Assembly: GCF_030733685.1 (NCBI RefSeq)
Contig: NZ_JASHIM010000012.1
Span: 56,541 to 120,540 of the forward strand
Length of the DNA: 64,000 nucleotides
Direction of reading: 5' to 3'
From: Roseovarius sp. MMSF_3281
Lineage (GTDB): Bacteria; Pseudomonadota; Alphaproteobacteria; Rhodobacterales; Rhodobacteraceae
Shown here: positions 34,837 to 42,755 of the stretch, piece after piece
Numbering within the stretch: the first letter of the stretch is position 1
How the letters are laid out: every line of letters begins with the position of its first letter
Notes under the pieces: generated by a model
What the model saw: the letters and a program-made list of their open reading frames with translations, nothing else
What the model was told of the DNA's origin: nothing
The model's database searches: none
Made by a program: the position numbers and the translations under genes

Positions 34837-35737
34837 GGCATTCATGGCACGGCTGCGCGAGGAGTGGCCGACAATTGCATTGCTTGTGGTCTGCTATGGC
34901 GGTTGGGCCGTGGCCACCACGTGGCTGGCGGCCCTTTGGTTGCCCTTGGGCGTTGTCGCGGCGGGAGTATTCGCGGCGCTGCATTCCTCGCTTAGCCACG
35001 AGATTTTGCACGGCCATCCGACAGGCAATGACAAGATCAACGAAGCGCTGGTTTTCCCCGCGTTGAGCCTTTTCGTTCCCTACCAACGGTTCCGCGACAC
35101 CCATCTTGCGCATCACCGCGACGAGTTTCTGACCGACCCCTACGATGACCCGGAAAGCAATTACATGGACCCCACGGTTTGGCGACGGCTTCCGGGGTGG
35201 GTGCGACGTATCCTGTTGATGAACAACACGCTTTCGGGGCGCATGGTCATCGGGCCGGTGGTATCGCAGGTGGTCTTCCTGCAGGGCGATTGGCGGCTGA
35301 TCCGGGCCGGGGTGCGGGGTGTCTTGCGCGCATGGCTGTGGCATATCCCGGCGGTGGCGCTGGTGCTTTGGTGGATCGTGGCCGTTTCGGAGATGCCGGT
35401 TTGGGCCTACGTGATTTCGGCCTATATCGCGATCTCGATCCTTAAGATCCGCACCTTCCTTGAACATCGCGCCCATGAAAAGGCGCGCGGGCGGACCGTG
35501 ATCATCGAGGATCGGGGCCTGTTGGCATTGTTGTTTCTGAACAACAATTTCCACGTGGTGCATCACATGCACCCCAAGGTGCCGTGGTACAGGTTGCCCG
35601 GGCTCTACCGCGCGCGCCGTGCGCATTACCTTGAGCGCAACGATGGCTATCGCTATGCCTCTTACGCTGAGATTTTCGCGCGGCATTTCCTGCGGTCGAA
35701 AGACCCGGTCCCGCATCCACTCTGGCCCAAGCGGTAA
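34829..35737 (+). CDS. Fatty acid desaturase family protein
   Basis: A 302-residue membrane protein with the three histidine boxes of membrane di-iron desaturases: HEILHGH near residue 57, HLAHHRDEF near 93 and HVVHHMHP near 248. Four membrane spans are predicted. The family also includes hydroxylases (beta-carotene type), so the substrate is uncertain. The start overlaps the DUF2061 stop. The EamA gene follows 9 nt later in the same direction. Confidence 0.9.
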   Translation: MGKAFMARLREEWPTIALLVVCYGGWAVATTWLAALWLPLGVVAAGVFAALHSSLSHEILHGHPTGNDKINEALVFPALSLFVPYQRFRDTHLAHHRDEFLTDPYDDPESNYMDPTVWRRLPGWVRRILLMNNTLSGRMVIGPVVSQVVFLQGDWRLIRAGVRGVLRAWLWHIPAVALVLWWIVAVSEMPVWAYVISAYIAISILKIRTFLEHRAHEKARGRTVIIEDRGLLALLFLNNNFHVVHHMHPKVPWYRLPGLYRARRAHYLERNDGYRYASYAEIFARHFLRSKDPVPHPLWPKR

Positions 35738-35746
35738 AAACCGTGC

Positions 35747-36658
35747 ATGAGGGCCTTCATGGAGGCCTGGATCATCCTTTCGGTTGCGGCGGCGGCGTTT
35801 CAGACGCTGCGCTTTATGCTGCAAAAACAATTGAGCCTTGGCACGCTGAGCGCGGGCGGGGCCACTCTGGCGCGCTTTGCCTATTCGGCGCCTTTCGTCG
35901 TGGGGTTGGCCGCCGGGTACCTGGTGAGTCAAGGCGAAGGCCTGCCCCGGTTGAACGGGTTTTTCTGGGCCTATGCCTTGGGCGGGGCCCTGGCGCAGGT
36001 TTTGGCGACATGGTGTGTCGTGGCCTTGTTCGCGGCGCGGTCTTTCGCGGTGGGCATTACCTTCAAGAAAACCGAGGTGATCCAGACCGCGCTGGTCGGG
36101 TTCATTGTGTTGGGCGACCGGGTGAGCGCGCCTGCCATGGCGGCGATCGTTCTGGGCCTGGCCGGCGTTTTGATCCTGTCGGACAACGCGGGGCTGCCGG
36201 GGCTGAGCCTGCGGCGGGTGGCCAACAAGGGCGCGGGGCTTGGCCTGTTGTCAGGGGCGTTCTTTGCCGTCTCGGCAGTGGGCTATCGCGGGGCGACCTT
36301 GGAGATTGACAGCGGCGACCCGCTGTTGCGGGCCGGGGTGGCCTTGGCAGTGGTCAGCACGGTGCAGGCGCTGGGCCTTGGCCTTTGGCTGGCGTGGCGC
36401 GAGGCGGGACAGTTGCGCGCGGTGTGGCAGGCGCGGCGCGTGGCGATCTGGATGGGTCTCACGAGCATGGGCGGCAGCCTGTGCTGGTTCACCGCCTTCA
36501 CCCTGCAATCGGCGGCCTTGGTCTTTGCCGTGGGGCAGGTCGAGGTGATCTTCTCGGTGCTCGCCTCGGTCTTGGTGTTCCGTGAGCGGATCACGACCCG
36601 CGAGGTCTGGGGCATGGGATTGCTGACGGTCAGTATCCTGGTGCTGGTCTTGATTTGA
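35747..36658 (+). CDS. EamA-family (DMT) transporter
   Basis: A 303-residue membrane protein with ten predicted spans in two EamA repeats, e.g. FAVGITFKKTEVIQTALVGFIVLGD in the first and SAALVFAVGQVEVIFSVLASVLVFRE in the second. Members of this superfamily export metabolites or drugs; substrate unknown. ATG 35747, or 35759 four codons later. It lies directly behind the desaturase gene. Confidence 0.88.
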   Translation: MRAFMEAWIILSVAAAAFQTLRFMLQKQLSLGTLSAGGATLARFAYSAPFVVGLAAGYLVSQGEGLPRLNGFFWAYALGGALAQVLATWCVVALFAARSFAVGITFKKTEVIQTALVGFIVLGDRVSAPAMAAIVLGLAGVLILSDNAGLPGLSLRRVANKGAGLGLLSGAFFAVSAVGYRGATLEIDSGDPLLRAGVALAVVSTVQALGLGLWLAWREAGQLRAVWQARRVAIWMGLTSMGGSLCWFTAFTLQSAALVFAVGQVEVIFSVLASVLVFRERITTREVWGMGLLTVSILVLVLI

Positions 36659-36664
36659 GGGCGA

Positions 36665-36712
36665 CGAAGTCTTGAAAAGACTTCGGTCCGATTTCTTTTG
36701 AAGAAATCGGCG
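36665..36712. repeat. Paired-hairpin repeat, copy 2
   Basis: CGAAGTCTTGAAAAGACTTCGG and CCGATTTCTTTTGAAGAAATCGG, near-identical to 33611-33662; the first stem carries compensatory changes (AAATCTT to AAGTCTT with AAGATTT to AAGACTT), showing the hairpin is conserved. It abuts repeats of families B and A. Confidence 0.7.
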
Positions 36713-36714
36713 TC

Positions 36715-36820
36715 TAAAGCGTTTCCCGTTATTCTTGCATCACCAATACCCTGCCAGGCCTGCGGCCTTCTCGGGACATTGGTGATACAATTTGGTTCAA
36801 GGTAAACTGGAGACGCTCTA
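36715..36820. repeat. MITE-like repeat family B, copy 1
   Basis: About 105 bp between TAAAGCGTTTCCCG and GGAGACGCTCTA. The interior has TCACCAAT...ATTGGTGA and AGGCC-TGC-GGCCT inverted repeats. A second copy is at 59600-59704. Its right TA is the left TA of the family A copy that follows. Confidence 0.72.
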
Positions 36821-36934
36821 AAGCGTTCCGCCTTTAACCCGAGACATCGGCGAAAGGCGGAACGCGTGCAACGATTGAGCGGAGCACTGCGTTTCGCGAA
36901 AATCTGTAATTCAGGTTTTTCGCGAAACGCTTTA
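36819..36934. repeat. MITE-like repeat family A, copy 2
   Basis: About 115 bp: TAAAGCGTTCCGCC at the left, TTCGCGAAACGCTTTA at the right, with two internal hairpins (CGTTCCGCCTTT/AAAGGCGGAACG and GCGTTTCGCGAAAA/TTTTTCGCGAAACGC). Flanked by TA on both sides. The right TA lies in the stop codon of the NUDIX gene. Confidence 0.78.
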
Positions 36935-37639
36935 GCTTAGCGGGCTTTGCCCGGCGAGGCGCAGGAAGAGGCTTTCTTCTTCGTCGTTGCGGAAGAAAGG
37001 CACCGATGTTGGCGGGCCTGTTTCCGCCGCGCGGGCGGTGATTTCGGCCAGCACGACCTCGGTGATGAAGGGCAGGTCAAACTCGCGCGCCTTGGCCAGC
37101 GGGATCCATTGCAGGTGGGAAAGCTCTTCGCAGGCGGCGGAGAAATCATCGGGGTCCGAGGCCAGTTCATCGGCATCGACAAGGAAGAACCGCGCATCGA
37201 AGCGGCGGGGGCGGCCCGGCGGCGTGATGGCGCGGAAGACGAACTGCAGGGCATGGGCCGTGGGCAGGTAGCCGCGCGCGGCAAAGGTTTTCCAATCCTC
37301 CGGCACCTCGCCTTGCCAGGTGCCGGGAGTGCCCAGCAGAAGGCCGGTTTCTTCCCAAAGCTCACGAATGGCGGCGGCGGCGAGGGCATGGGACAGATCG
37401 GTTTTGCAATCCTCGCCCAGGCGTTTGGCGCAAAGGCCGGGCAATGGGCGGGCCAGCGGGATCTCGGCGTCGCCCGCATCCACCGCACCGCCGGGAAAGA
37501 CGAACTTGTTCGGCATGAAGGCCGCTTTCGATCCGCGCTGTCCCATCAGGACATGCGGATCGTTATGCCTGTCGCGCAGGGCAATCACCGTGGCGGCGTT
37601 GCGGATGGCTGTTTTGTCGATGGTCTGTTCGCTGCTCAT
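36932..37639 (-). CDS. NUDIX hydrolase, NUDT19-like
   Basis: A 235-residue protein with a NUDIX box interrupted by an insertion: FVFPGGAVDAGD...and after about 30 residues AAAIRELWEETGLLLG, which carries the metal-binding REXXEEXG. Eukaryotic NUDT7/19-like CoA pyrophosphatases have a similar insertion. It probably cleaves a nucleoside diphosphate-linked or CoA substrate; which is unknown. The TAA stop at 36932-36934 lies in the end of a family A repeat, so its C-terminus may have been set by that insertion. Confidence 0.88.
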   Translation of the reverse strand: MSSEQTIDKTAIRNAATVIALRDRHNDPHVLMGQRGSKAAFMPNKFVFPGGAVDAGDAEIPLARPLPGLCAKRLGEDCKTDLSHALAAAAIRELWEETGLLLGTPGTWQGEVPEDWKTFAARGYLPTAHALQFVFRAITPPGRPRRFDARFFLVDADELASDPDDFSAACEELSHLQWIPLAKAREFDLPFITEVVLAEITARAAETGPPTSVPFFRNDEEESLFLRLAGQSPLS

Positions 37640-37675
37640 ATCCGTCCCCTTTGCGCGCGCATGCGCGGTGAAGGA

Positions 37676-38065
37676 TCAGGTGGCGGAGCCGAAGCCATGC
37701 ATCAGGCGTGCCCATTGGAAGCCCACGATCATCCCCTTCATTCTGGGCAGAAGGTATAGCGAGAGCGTGACGCAGCCAACCGCGAAAATCGTGAACAGCA
37801 CCAAGGGTTCGGGCCGCCATGCCACGAATACGATATGCAAGAGCGGGGCCATCAGGTGCCCGACGATCAGGATGGTCAGGTAGGCAGGCCCGTCATCGGC
37901 GCGCGCATGGCTGAGGTCTTCGCGGCAAACGGTGCAGGTGTCGCGCAGCTTGAGATAGCTTTTCAGCAACGGACCGTTGCCGCAATTGGGGCATTTGCGG
38001 CGAAAGCCCTTCCAGACGGCGGGCCATAGTTCGCGTTCTTCGCCGTGATGTATGGTATCTGACAT
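37676..38065 (-). CDS. DUF983 membrane protein
   Basis: A 129-residue protein of the DUF983 family. It has a zinc-ribbon-like CPNCGNGPLL...CTVCREDL at the N-terminus (residues about 25-55) followed by two membrane spans (YLTILIVGHLMAPLLHIVFV and LVLFTIFAVGCVTLSLYLLP). Start ATG 38065. It lies upstream of the NUDIX gene, 36 nt apart, and is likely co-transcribed with it. Function unknown. Confidence 0.88.
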   Translation of the reverse strand: MSDTIHHGEERELWPAVWKGFRRKCPNCGNGPLLKSYLKLRDTCTVCREDLSHARADDGPAYLTILIVGHLMAPLLHIVFVAWRPEPLVLFTIFAVGCVTLSLYLLPRMKGMIVGFQWARLMHGFGSAT

Positions 38066-38323
38066 GTTCAACCTCGTGCCTCGTTATCGCGTCAATCTGA
38101 GTGAAGTGAGGACGGATTAAAAGGTGGCACCGTGCCCTTGCGGCGCCATGTCGCAAACTCATTCGGCCCTCACGGTTTCGTGAAATGAAATTTGTGCCAA
38201 GGGCGACGGAATAGCGCCCTGACCGCGTGAAAGAAGGGTCAGCGCAAGGTCATCGGGGCCTTGGCGCGGGGCGGAATGGAAGGGGGCGCGTCGTGCGCCA
38301 CCCCGGAGAAATGGAGAGAGCAG

Positions 38324-38806
38324 ATGCAAGCAAGGACCATGATTTTGAGTGTGATTGGTGCCGCGATGGTGGTGACCGCCGGAGCCGGTGCCATGGCTCA
38401 GGGCAAGCACGGCGATCACAAGCGCCCGTCGTTCGAAGAGGTCGATGCCAACGGCGACGGCAAAGTCTCCCGTGACGAGATGCAGGCCCGGGCCGCGGCG
38501 CGGTTCAATGACGCCGACAGTGATGGCGATGGCGCGATCAGCCGCGATGAAATGATTGCCCGGGCGATGGCGCGCGTGGAAAAGCGCGTTGACCGGATGA
38601 TGAGCCGTTTGGATGCCGACGACGATGGCATGGTGACCGAGGCCGAGATGCAGCAGATGCGCGACAAGCATATGGGCAGGATGTTCAAACGTATGGACAA
38701 GGACGGCGACGGCGCCCTGAGCAAGGAAGAATTTGCCCAAGGGCATCGCAAGGGCCATCATGGCAAGCACGGAAAAGGTAAACATCGCATGGGCGATGAT
38801 GACTAA
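38324..38806 (+). CDS. Exported four-EF-hand calcium-binding protein
   Basis: A 160-residue protein with a signal peptide (ILSVIGAAMVVTAGAGAMAQG) and four EF-hand loops: DANGDGKVSRDE, DSDGDGAISRDE, DADDDGMVTEAE and DKDGDGALSKEE. The C-terminus is a His/Lys/Gly-rich tail (GHRKGHHGKHGKGKH) that could bind other metals. The ATG at 38324 follows GGAGAGAG. It is the first gene of a set with an ECF sigma factor and a periplasmic sensor, so it may be the regulated target or effector. Calcium binding is predicted from motifs only. Confidence 0.88.
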   Translation: MQARTMILSVIGAAMVVTAGAGAMAQGKHGDHKRPSFEEVDANGDGKVSRDEMQARAAARFNDADSDGDGAISRDEMIARAMARVEKRVDRMMSRLDADDDGMVTEAEMQQMRDKHMGRMFKRMDKDGDGALSKEEFAQGHRKGHHGKHGKGKHRMGDDD

Positions 38807-38828
38807 CCCGTGATTTGGGACAGGGACC

Positions 38829-39413
38829 GTGCCGCTGGACGATATGCAGGATGTGAGTGACGAAGCCATGTTGGTGTTGTTTGCCAACGGTGATCCTGCG
38901 GCGGCGCGGGCCCTGACCCTGCGGTTGACGCCACGGGCCTTTGGCCATGCGATGCGCCTTTTGGGCAATCGCGCCGAGGCCGAGGATGTGGCACAAGAAG
39001 CCATGTTGCGGCTGTGGCGCGTGGCGCCCGAGTGGCGGCAGGGCGAGGCCAAGGTGACCACCTGGCTTTACCGGGTGGTGGCCAACCTGTGCACCGACCG
39101 GTTGCGCCGGTCGGGCCGGGGCGTGGCCTTGGAGGCCGTGCCGGAACCCGAGGACGACGCGCGCGGACCGCATGAGCGCATGCAAGAGGCCGCGCGGCTT
39201 GATGCCTTGCAAGATGGGTTGAACATCCTGCCCGAGCGGCAGCGTCAGGCGGTTGTCCTGCGCCATATCGAAGGGTTGTCCAACCCCGAGATCGCCGACG
39301 TGATGGAAATCAGCGTGGACGCGGTGGAGAGCCTGACCGCACGGGGAAAACGGGCATTGAGCGCGGTTCTTGAAGGGCGGCGCGAGGAGTTGGGATATGC
39401 CGATGACCGATAA
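38829..39413 (+). CDS. ECF-family RNA polymerase sigma factor
   Basis: A 194-residue extracytoplasmic-function sigma factor. Region 2 is ALTLRLTPRAFGHAMRLLGNRAEAEDVAQEAMLRLWR (including the DVAQEA motif), and region 4 is LPERQRQAVVLRHIEGLSNPEIADVMEISVDAVESLTARGKRAL. The start may be GTG 38829 or ATG 38844. It overlaps the following gene (39397) by 17 nt, the usual arrangement for a sigma factor and its anti-sigma factor. It probably directs transcription of this cluster in response to a periplasmic signal. Confidence 0.92.
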   Translation: MPLDDMQDVSDEAMLVLFANGDPAAARALTLRLTPRAFGHAMRLLGNRAEAEDVAQEAMLRLWRVAPEWRQGEAKVTTWLYRVVANLCTDRLRRSGRGVALEAVPEPEDDARGPHERMQEAARLDALQDGLNILPERQRQAVVLRHIEGLSNPEIADVMEISVDAVESLTARGKRALSAVLEGRREELGYADDR

Positions 39414-39786
39414 AGCGAAACATGACAGCACGCTGGACGCTGCGTTTGCCGCGGCACGGGCGCAACAGCCCGAGCCTTCGGCAGAGTTGATGGCGCGGGT
39501 GCTGGCCGAGGCCGAGGATGTTCAGGCCGGCCTGGCCCGCCCGCCCGAGAGATCACGGCCCAAGCGTGGGTATTTGCGGCAGTTCCTGGATGCCATGGGC
39601 GGCTGGCCGGCGATGACGGGCCTTGCCGCTGCGGGGGTCGCCGGGGTTTGGCTTGGCATCAGCCCGGTTGTCGGCGTTTCGGATGCCTTGGTCAATTACC
39701 TGGGGACGGGCGATACCTTGGGGTATGCGGTGGATGTGATGCCCGGGGCCGAACTGGGCCTGGCTTGGGAAGAAGGGGCGCTGTGA
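39397..39786 (+). CDS. Single-span membrane protein, probable anti-sigma factor
   Basis: A 129-residue protein with an N-terminal cytoplasmic helix-rich part (DAAFAAARAQQPEPSAELMARVLAEAEDVQ), one membrane span near residues 68-90 (WPAMTGLAAAGVAGVWLGI) and a short periplasmic C-terminus. No enzymatic motif is visible. Position between an ECF sigma factor and a periplasmic sensor, with overlap at both ends, fits an anti-sigma factor of the CnrY type; this is inference from context. ATG 39397; ATG 39403 is possible. Confidence 0.75.
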   Translation: MPMTDKAKHDSTLDAAFAAARAQQPEPSAELMARVLAEAEDVQAGLARPPERSRPKRGYLRQFLDAMGGWPAMTGLAAAGVAGVWLGISPVVGVSDALVNYLGTGDTLGYAVDVMPGAELGLAWEEGAL

Positions 39787-40280
39787 TGGGTGACACCGGC
39801 GAAAAGAAGGCGGGCATGCGCGGTTGGCTCAAGGTGGTCTTCGGCCTGTCCTTGGCATTGAACCTTCTGGTTCTGGGGGCGATCGGCGGTGCCGTGTTGC
39901 GCCATGGCGGGTTTGAAGGGCGCCATCACATGTCCCGGGGCGATATGGCCGGCGGGCCGTTGACCCGGGCGCTGACAAAGGATGAAAGGCGCGCTGTGGC
40001 GCGCGAGATGCGCCGCGCCTTTCGCGAGGCGGGGCACGCCGGGCGCGCCTCCTATCGCGAGACCATGCAGGGGTTGCTGGTGGAGTTGCGCGCGCAGCCT
40101 TTCGATCCGGCCCCCGTGGCGGCGCGCATGGAAGCCATGCGCGGTATGATCGGCCAGCGCATGGATGTTGGTCAAACGGTGCTGTTGGAGTATTTGACCG
40201 AGATGGAGCCGGAGGCGCGGCAGGCCTTTGCCGCCCGTCTGGAAGAGGCCTTGGCGCGGCGTTACAAATCCCGCAAGTAG
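39786..40280 (+). CDS. Periplasmic heavy-metal sensor-like protein (CnrX/ZraP type)
   Basis: A 164-residue protein anchored by one N-terminal span (VVFGLSLALNLLVLGAIGGAVL) with a helical periplasmic domain (LTRALTKDERRAVAREMRRAFREA...MQGLLVELRAQPFDPAPVAARMEAMRG). This pattern matches the metal-resist/CpxP-like fold. It is the last gene of the ECF cluster; the start overlaps the previous stop (TGATG). It would sense a metal or envelope state and release the sigma factor via the membrane protein upstream. The ligand is unknown. Confidence 0.8.
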   Translation: MGDTGEKKAGMRGWLKVVFGLSLALNLLVLGAIGGAVLRHGGFEGRHHMSRGDMAGGPLTRALTKDERRAVAREMRRAFREAGHAGRASYRETMQGLLVELRAQPFDPAPVAARMEAMRGMIGQRMDVGQTVLLEYLTEMEPEARQAFAARLEEALARRYKSRK

Positions 40281-40284
40281 GCGA

Positions 40285-41679
40285 TCAGGCGGCGGGCCGG
40301 GTGGCGCAGAACGACACCGTGTCGCGCCCGCCCGCCTTGGCCCCGTAAAGGGCGCGGTCGGCCCTTGCGATCAGGGTTTCGGCATCAGCACCTGCCTGAA
40401 GCGATGTTGCCTCGACCTGCGCGACCCCGATGCTGAGGGTGACATGCACCGGCGCGCCATGTCCGTCCAGGACGAATGGGGTTTCGCGAACGCAGTGGCA
40501 CAGCCGCCCGGCAACGCGCTTGGCGCGGTCGCGCGGGGTATCGGGCAGGGCGATCAGGAATTCCTCGCCTCCGATGCGCGCGACAAGGTCGTCGTCGCGC
40601 AGGGTGTTGCGCATGATATCGGCCACCCGTCGTAAAACCGCATCGCCCGCGGCGTGGCCAAACCTGTCGTTGATCTGCTTGAAGTGATCGAGATCGGCCA
40701 CCATCACGGCAATCGGCTGACCGGATGTTGCAGCCTGGGCCAGCGTACGGGACAGATGGGTCATCGCGTAGCGGCGATTGTAAAGGCCGGTCAGCGGGTC
40801 TGTGACGGCCGCTTGCAGACCGGTCTTCAGCTTGGCGCGTTGGTTGTCCTCGTCGCGTTTGTGCCGCATCTGGTTTTGCAACCGCAGGGCCAGTTCACGG
40901 GTGTCGGCTGTGCCACAGATGATGTCATGCGCCCCCATGTCGAGAACGGTCCCGGCCATGGCGCGGACCTCGGGGCAGAGCACCGCGAGGATGCGGCAAT
41001 TCTGTGTGGTTGCATCGGCCCTGAGATCGGCCATGAAACGCAGGCCAAGTTCACGGTCGGCGGCCCCGATCCGCAGCACGACCACGTCGGGCGGGGGCAC
41101 GAGATCGGATAAAGCCTCGGGCGCGTCAAAGGTAAGAATGGCCATTTCGTGGCCTGTGCGATGCATAAGATCGGCCCGCAATTGCATCGCGGCGGTGGCA
41201 GGTTGTGCGACGATGGCGATACGCCCCGGCCCATGGAAGGCGGCAGGTCTTTCGCCAAAGCCCAAGGCGACCGCCGTGTCGGCATGCATGCCGAGTGCCT
41301 GATCGGAATGGTGCTGTCGCAGCAGGCTGCGCAGGCGGGCAAGGAAATGACTGTCGTCCAGTGGTTTCGTCATCACGTCATTGGCACCGGCGCGCAGCGC
41401 GTCAAGCCGACCGTCGGGGTCGTCTTGGGAAAAAACAAGCACGATGGGCGGCTCTGGCGCAGATGCGGGGCCGCGCAGGGCTTGAACGATCCGGGCCGAA
41501 CTGCGCCCGGCAAGATCCGCCGAGGCCAGTATGAGATCGGGCGCGTCCCGGGCAATAAGCTTGCGCGCCTCGGACAGGGAGGCGGCCTGCAAAACGCCAT
41601 ACCGCGCGCCAGACAGTTTGACCTTGAGGACAATCCTGTTGGTGGCGAGTTCGTCGACAATCAAAACGTTCCGTGGCAT
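40285..41679 (-). CDS. PleD-like diguanylate cyclase with degenerate receiver domains
   Basis: A 464-residue protein: two receiver-like domains (about 1-125 and 150-275) and a GGDEF domain (about 290-460). The active site is GGEEF in VARIGGEEFLIALPDT, and the inhibitory RxxD site is seen just before it (RDDDLVARIGGEEF). The first receiver has DLILASADLAG where PleD has DIILLDVMMPG, so the phosphoacceptor Asp is Ser. The second receiver has VVVLRIGAA, also without Asp. It would make cyclic di-GMP without the usual phosphorylation control. ATG 41679 is used (GGAAAGG upstream). Confidence 0.9.
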   Translation of the reverse strand: MPRNVLIVDELATNRIVLKVKLSGARYGVLQAASLSEARKLIARDAPDLILASADLAGRSSARIVQALRGPASAPEPPIVLVFSQDDPDGRLDALRAGANDVMTKPLDDSHFLARLRSLLRQHHSDQALGMHADTAVALGFGERPAAFHGPGRIAIVAQPATAAMQLRADLMHRTGHEMAILTFDAPEALSDLVPPPDVVVLRIGAADRELGLRFMADLRADATTQNCRILAVLCPEVRAMAGTVLDMGAHDIICGTADTRELALRLQNQMRHKRDEDNQRAKLKTGLQAAVTDPLTGLYNRRYAMTHLSRTLAQAATSGQPIAVMVADLDHFKQINDRFGHAAGDAVLRRVADIMRNTLRDDDLVARIGGEEFLIALPDTPRDRAKRVAGRLCHCVRETPFVLDGHGAPVHVTLSIGVAQVEATSLQAGADAETLIARADRALYGAKAGGRDTVSFCATRPAA

Positions 41680-41766
41680 ACGCACATGCCTTTCCGACTT
41701 GCTCTTTTACCTCTGTCGACTATCCATGGCATTGGTTAAGAAATCCTTTCCGGGAGCGTAACACTC

Positions 41767-42051
41767 TTGAACATCACGCGAGATTCCGCCGAGACAGTGG
41801 CACTGCAATGTCTGGCCTGGCTGGCCGGAAACGAGGAGTTGCTGCCGGTTTTCATGGGGGCCACGGGAGTGTCCGAGGCCGAGCTGCGCGAACAGGCGCA
41901 AGACCCTGTTTTCCTTGGCTCCGTTCTTGATTTCCTGTTGATGGACGATGCCTGGGTCATCGCCTGCAGCGAGGCGCAGGGCTTTGATCCGCAGCTTCCG
42001 CAACAGGCGCGGGCGGCCTTGCCGGGCGGTGAGCAGGTGAACTGGACATGA
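41767..42051 (+). CDS. DUF3572 protein
   Basis: A 94-residue protein of the DUF3572 family: ETVALQCLAWLAGNEELLPVFMGATGVSEAELREQAQDPVFLGSVLDFLLMDDAWVIACSE covers nearly all of it. A TTG start with GGGAG upstream; the stop overlaps the ATGATG of the next gene. It is divergent from the diguanylate cyclase gene. DUF3572 genes also lie near pleD in other alphaproteobacteria. Function unknown. Confidence 0.88.
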   Translation: MNITRDSAETVALQCLAWLAGNEELLPVFMGATGVSEAELREQAQDPVFLGSVLDFLLMDDAWVIACSEAQGFDPQLPQQARAALPGGEQVNWT

Positions 42052-42755
42052 TGAACAGCGCGGCAAGAAAAGTTGACGGCATCCTGTTCGACAAGGACGG
42101 CACGCTGTTCGATTTCCATGCCACCTGGAACGTCTGGGCCGCAGATACGATCCGCGATCTGGCAGACGGCGAGGCACAGGTGATGGCGCGGATCGCCGAT
42201 GCGATCGACTTTGATCTGGATGTCTCGTCGTTCCGGCCGACAAGCCCGGTGATCGCGGGCACCAACCGCGAGGCCGCGGAATGTGTGGCCAGTGCCCTGC
42301 CGGGGCGCAGCACCGATGAGATCGAACATTTCCTGATGGTCACCTCGGCCAATGCGCCGCTTGCTCCGGCGGTGCCGCTGGCCCCCTATCTTGCTGATCT
42401 GGCGGCGCGCGGGCTGGCCTTGGGCGTGATGACCAACGATAGTGAATACGGCGCGCGCAGCCATCTGGAAAGCGCGGGCATCGCGGCGCAGTTCGACTTC
42501 ATTTGCGGATTTGATACCGGCCATGGGGCAAAGCCCGCACCGGGGCCGCTTTTGGCCTTTGCCAAGCATGTGCAACTTGCGCCGGAACGATGCGTCATGG
42601 TGGGCGACAGCGCCCATGACCTGATCGCGGGGCGCAGGGCCGGGATGCAGACGCTTGCCGTGCTGACGGGCATGGCGGGCGAGGCTGAACTTGCCCCACT
42701 GGCCGATGCGGTGTTGCCCGATATCGGCCATATTCCCGCATGGTTGGGCGCGTGA
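42048..42755 (+). CDS. HAD-family phosphatase (phosphoglycolate phosphatase-like)
   Basis: A 235-residue haloacid dehalogenase-type hydrolase. Motif I is ILFDKDGTLFDFH (nucleophile Asp), motif II lies in LGVMTNDSE, motif III Lys in GHGAKPAPGPLL and motif IV in CVMVGDSAHDL. It is similar in layout to Gph-like phosphatases; the exact substrate cannot be given. Coupled to DUF3572 (overlap of 4 nt) and to the transporter downstream (overlap of 16 nt). Confidence 0.9.
   Translation: MMNSAARKVDGILFDKDGTLFDFHATWNVWAADTIRDLADGEAQVMARIADAIDFDLDVSSFRPTSPVIAGTNREAAECVASALPGRSTDEIEHFLMVTSANAPLAPAVPLAPYLADLAARGLALGVMTNDSEYGARSHLESAGIAAQFDFICGFDTGHGAKPAPGPLLAFAKHVQLAPERCVMVGDSAHDLIAGRRAGMQTLAVLTGMAGEAELAPLADAVLPDIGHIPAWLGA

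Noticed and set aside
36715..36934. CRISPR-like array
   Set aside because: The repeats here are of different families and not regularly spaced; they are MITE-like elements.
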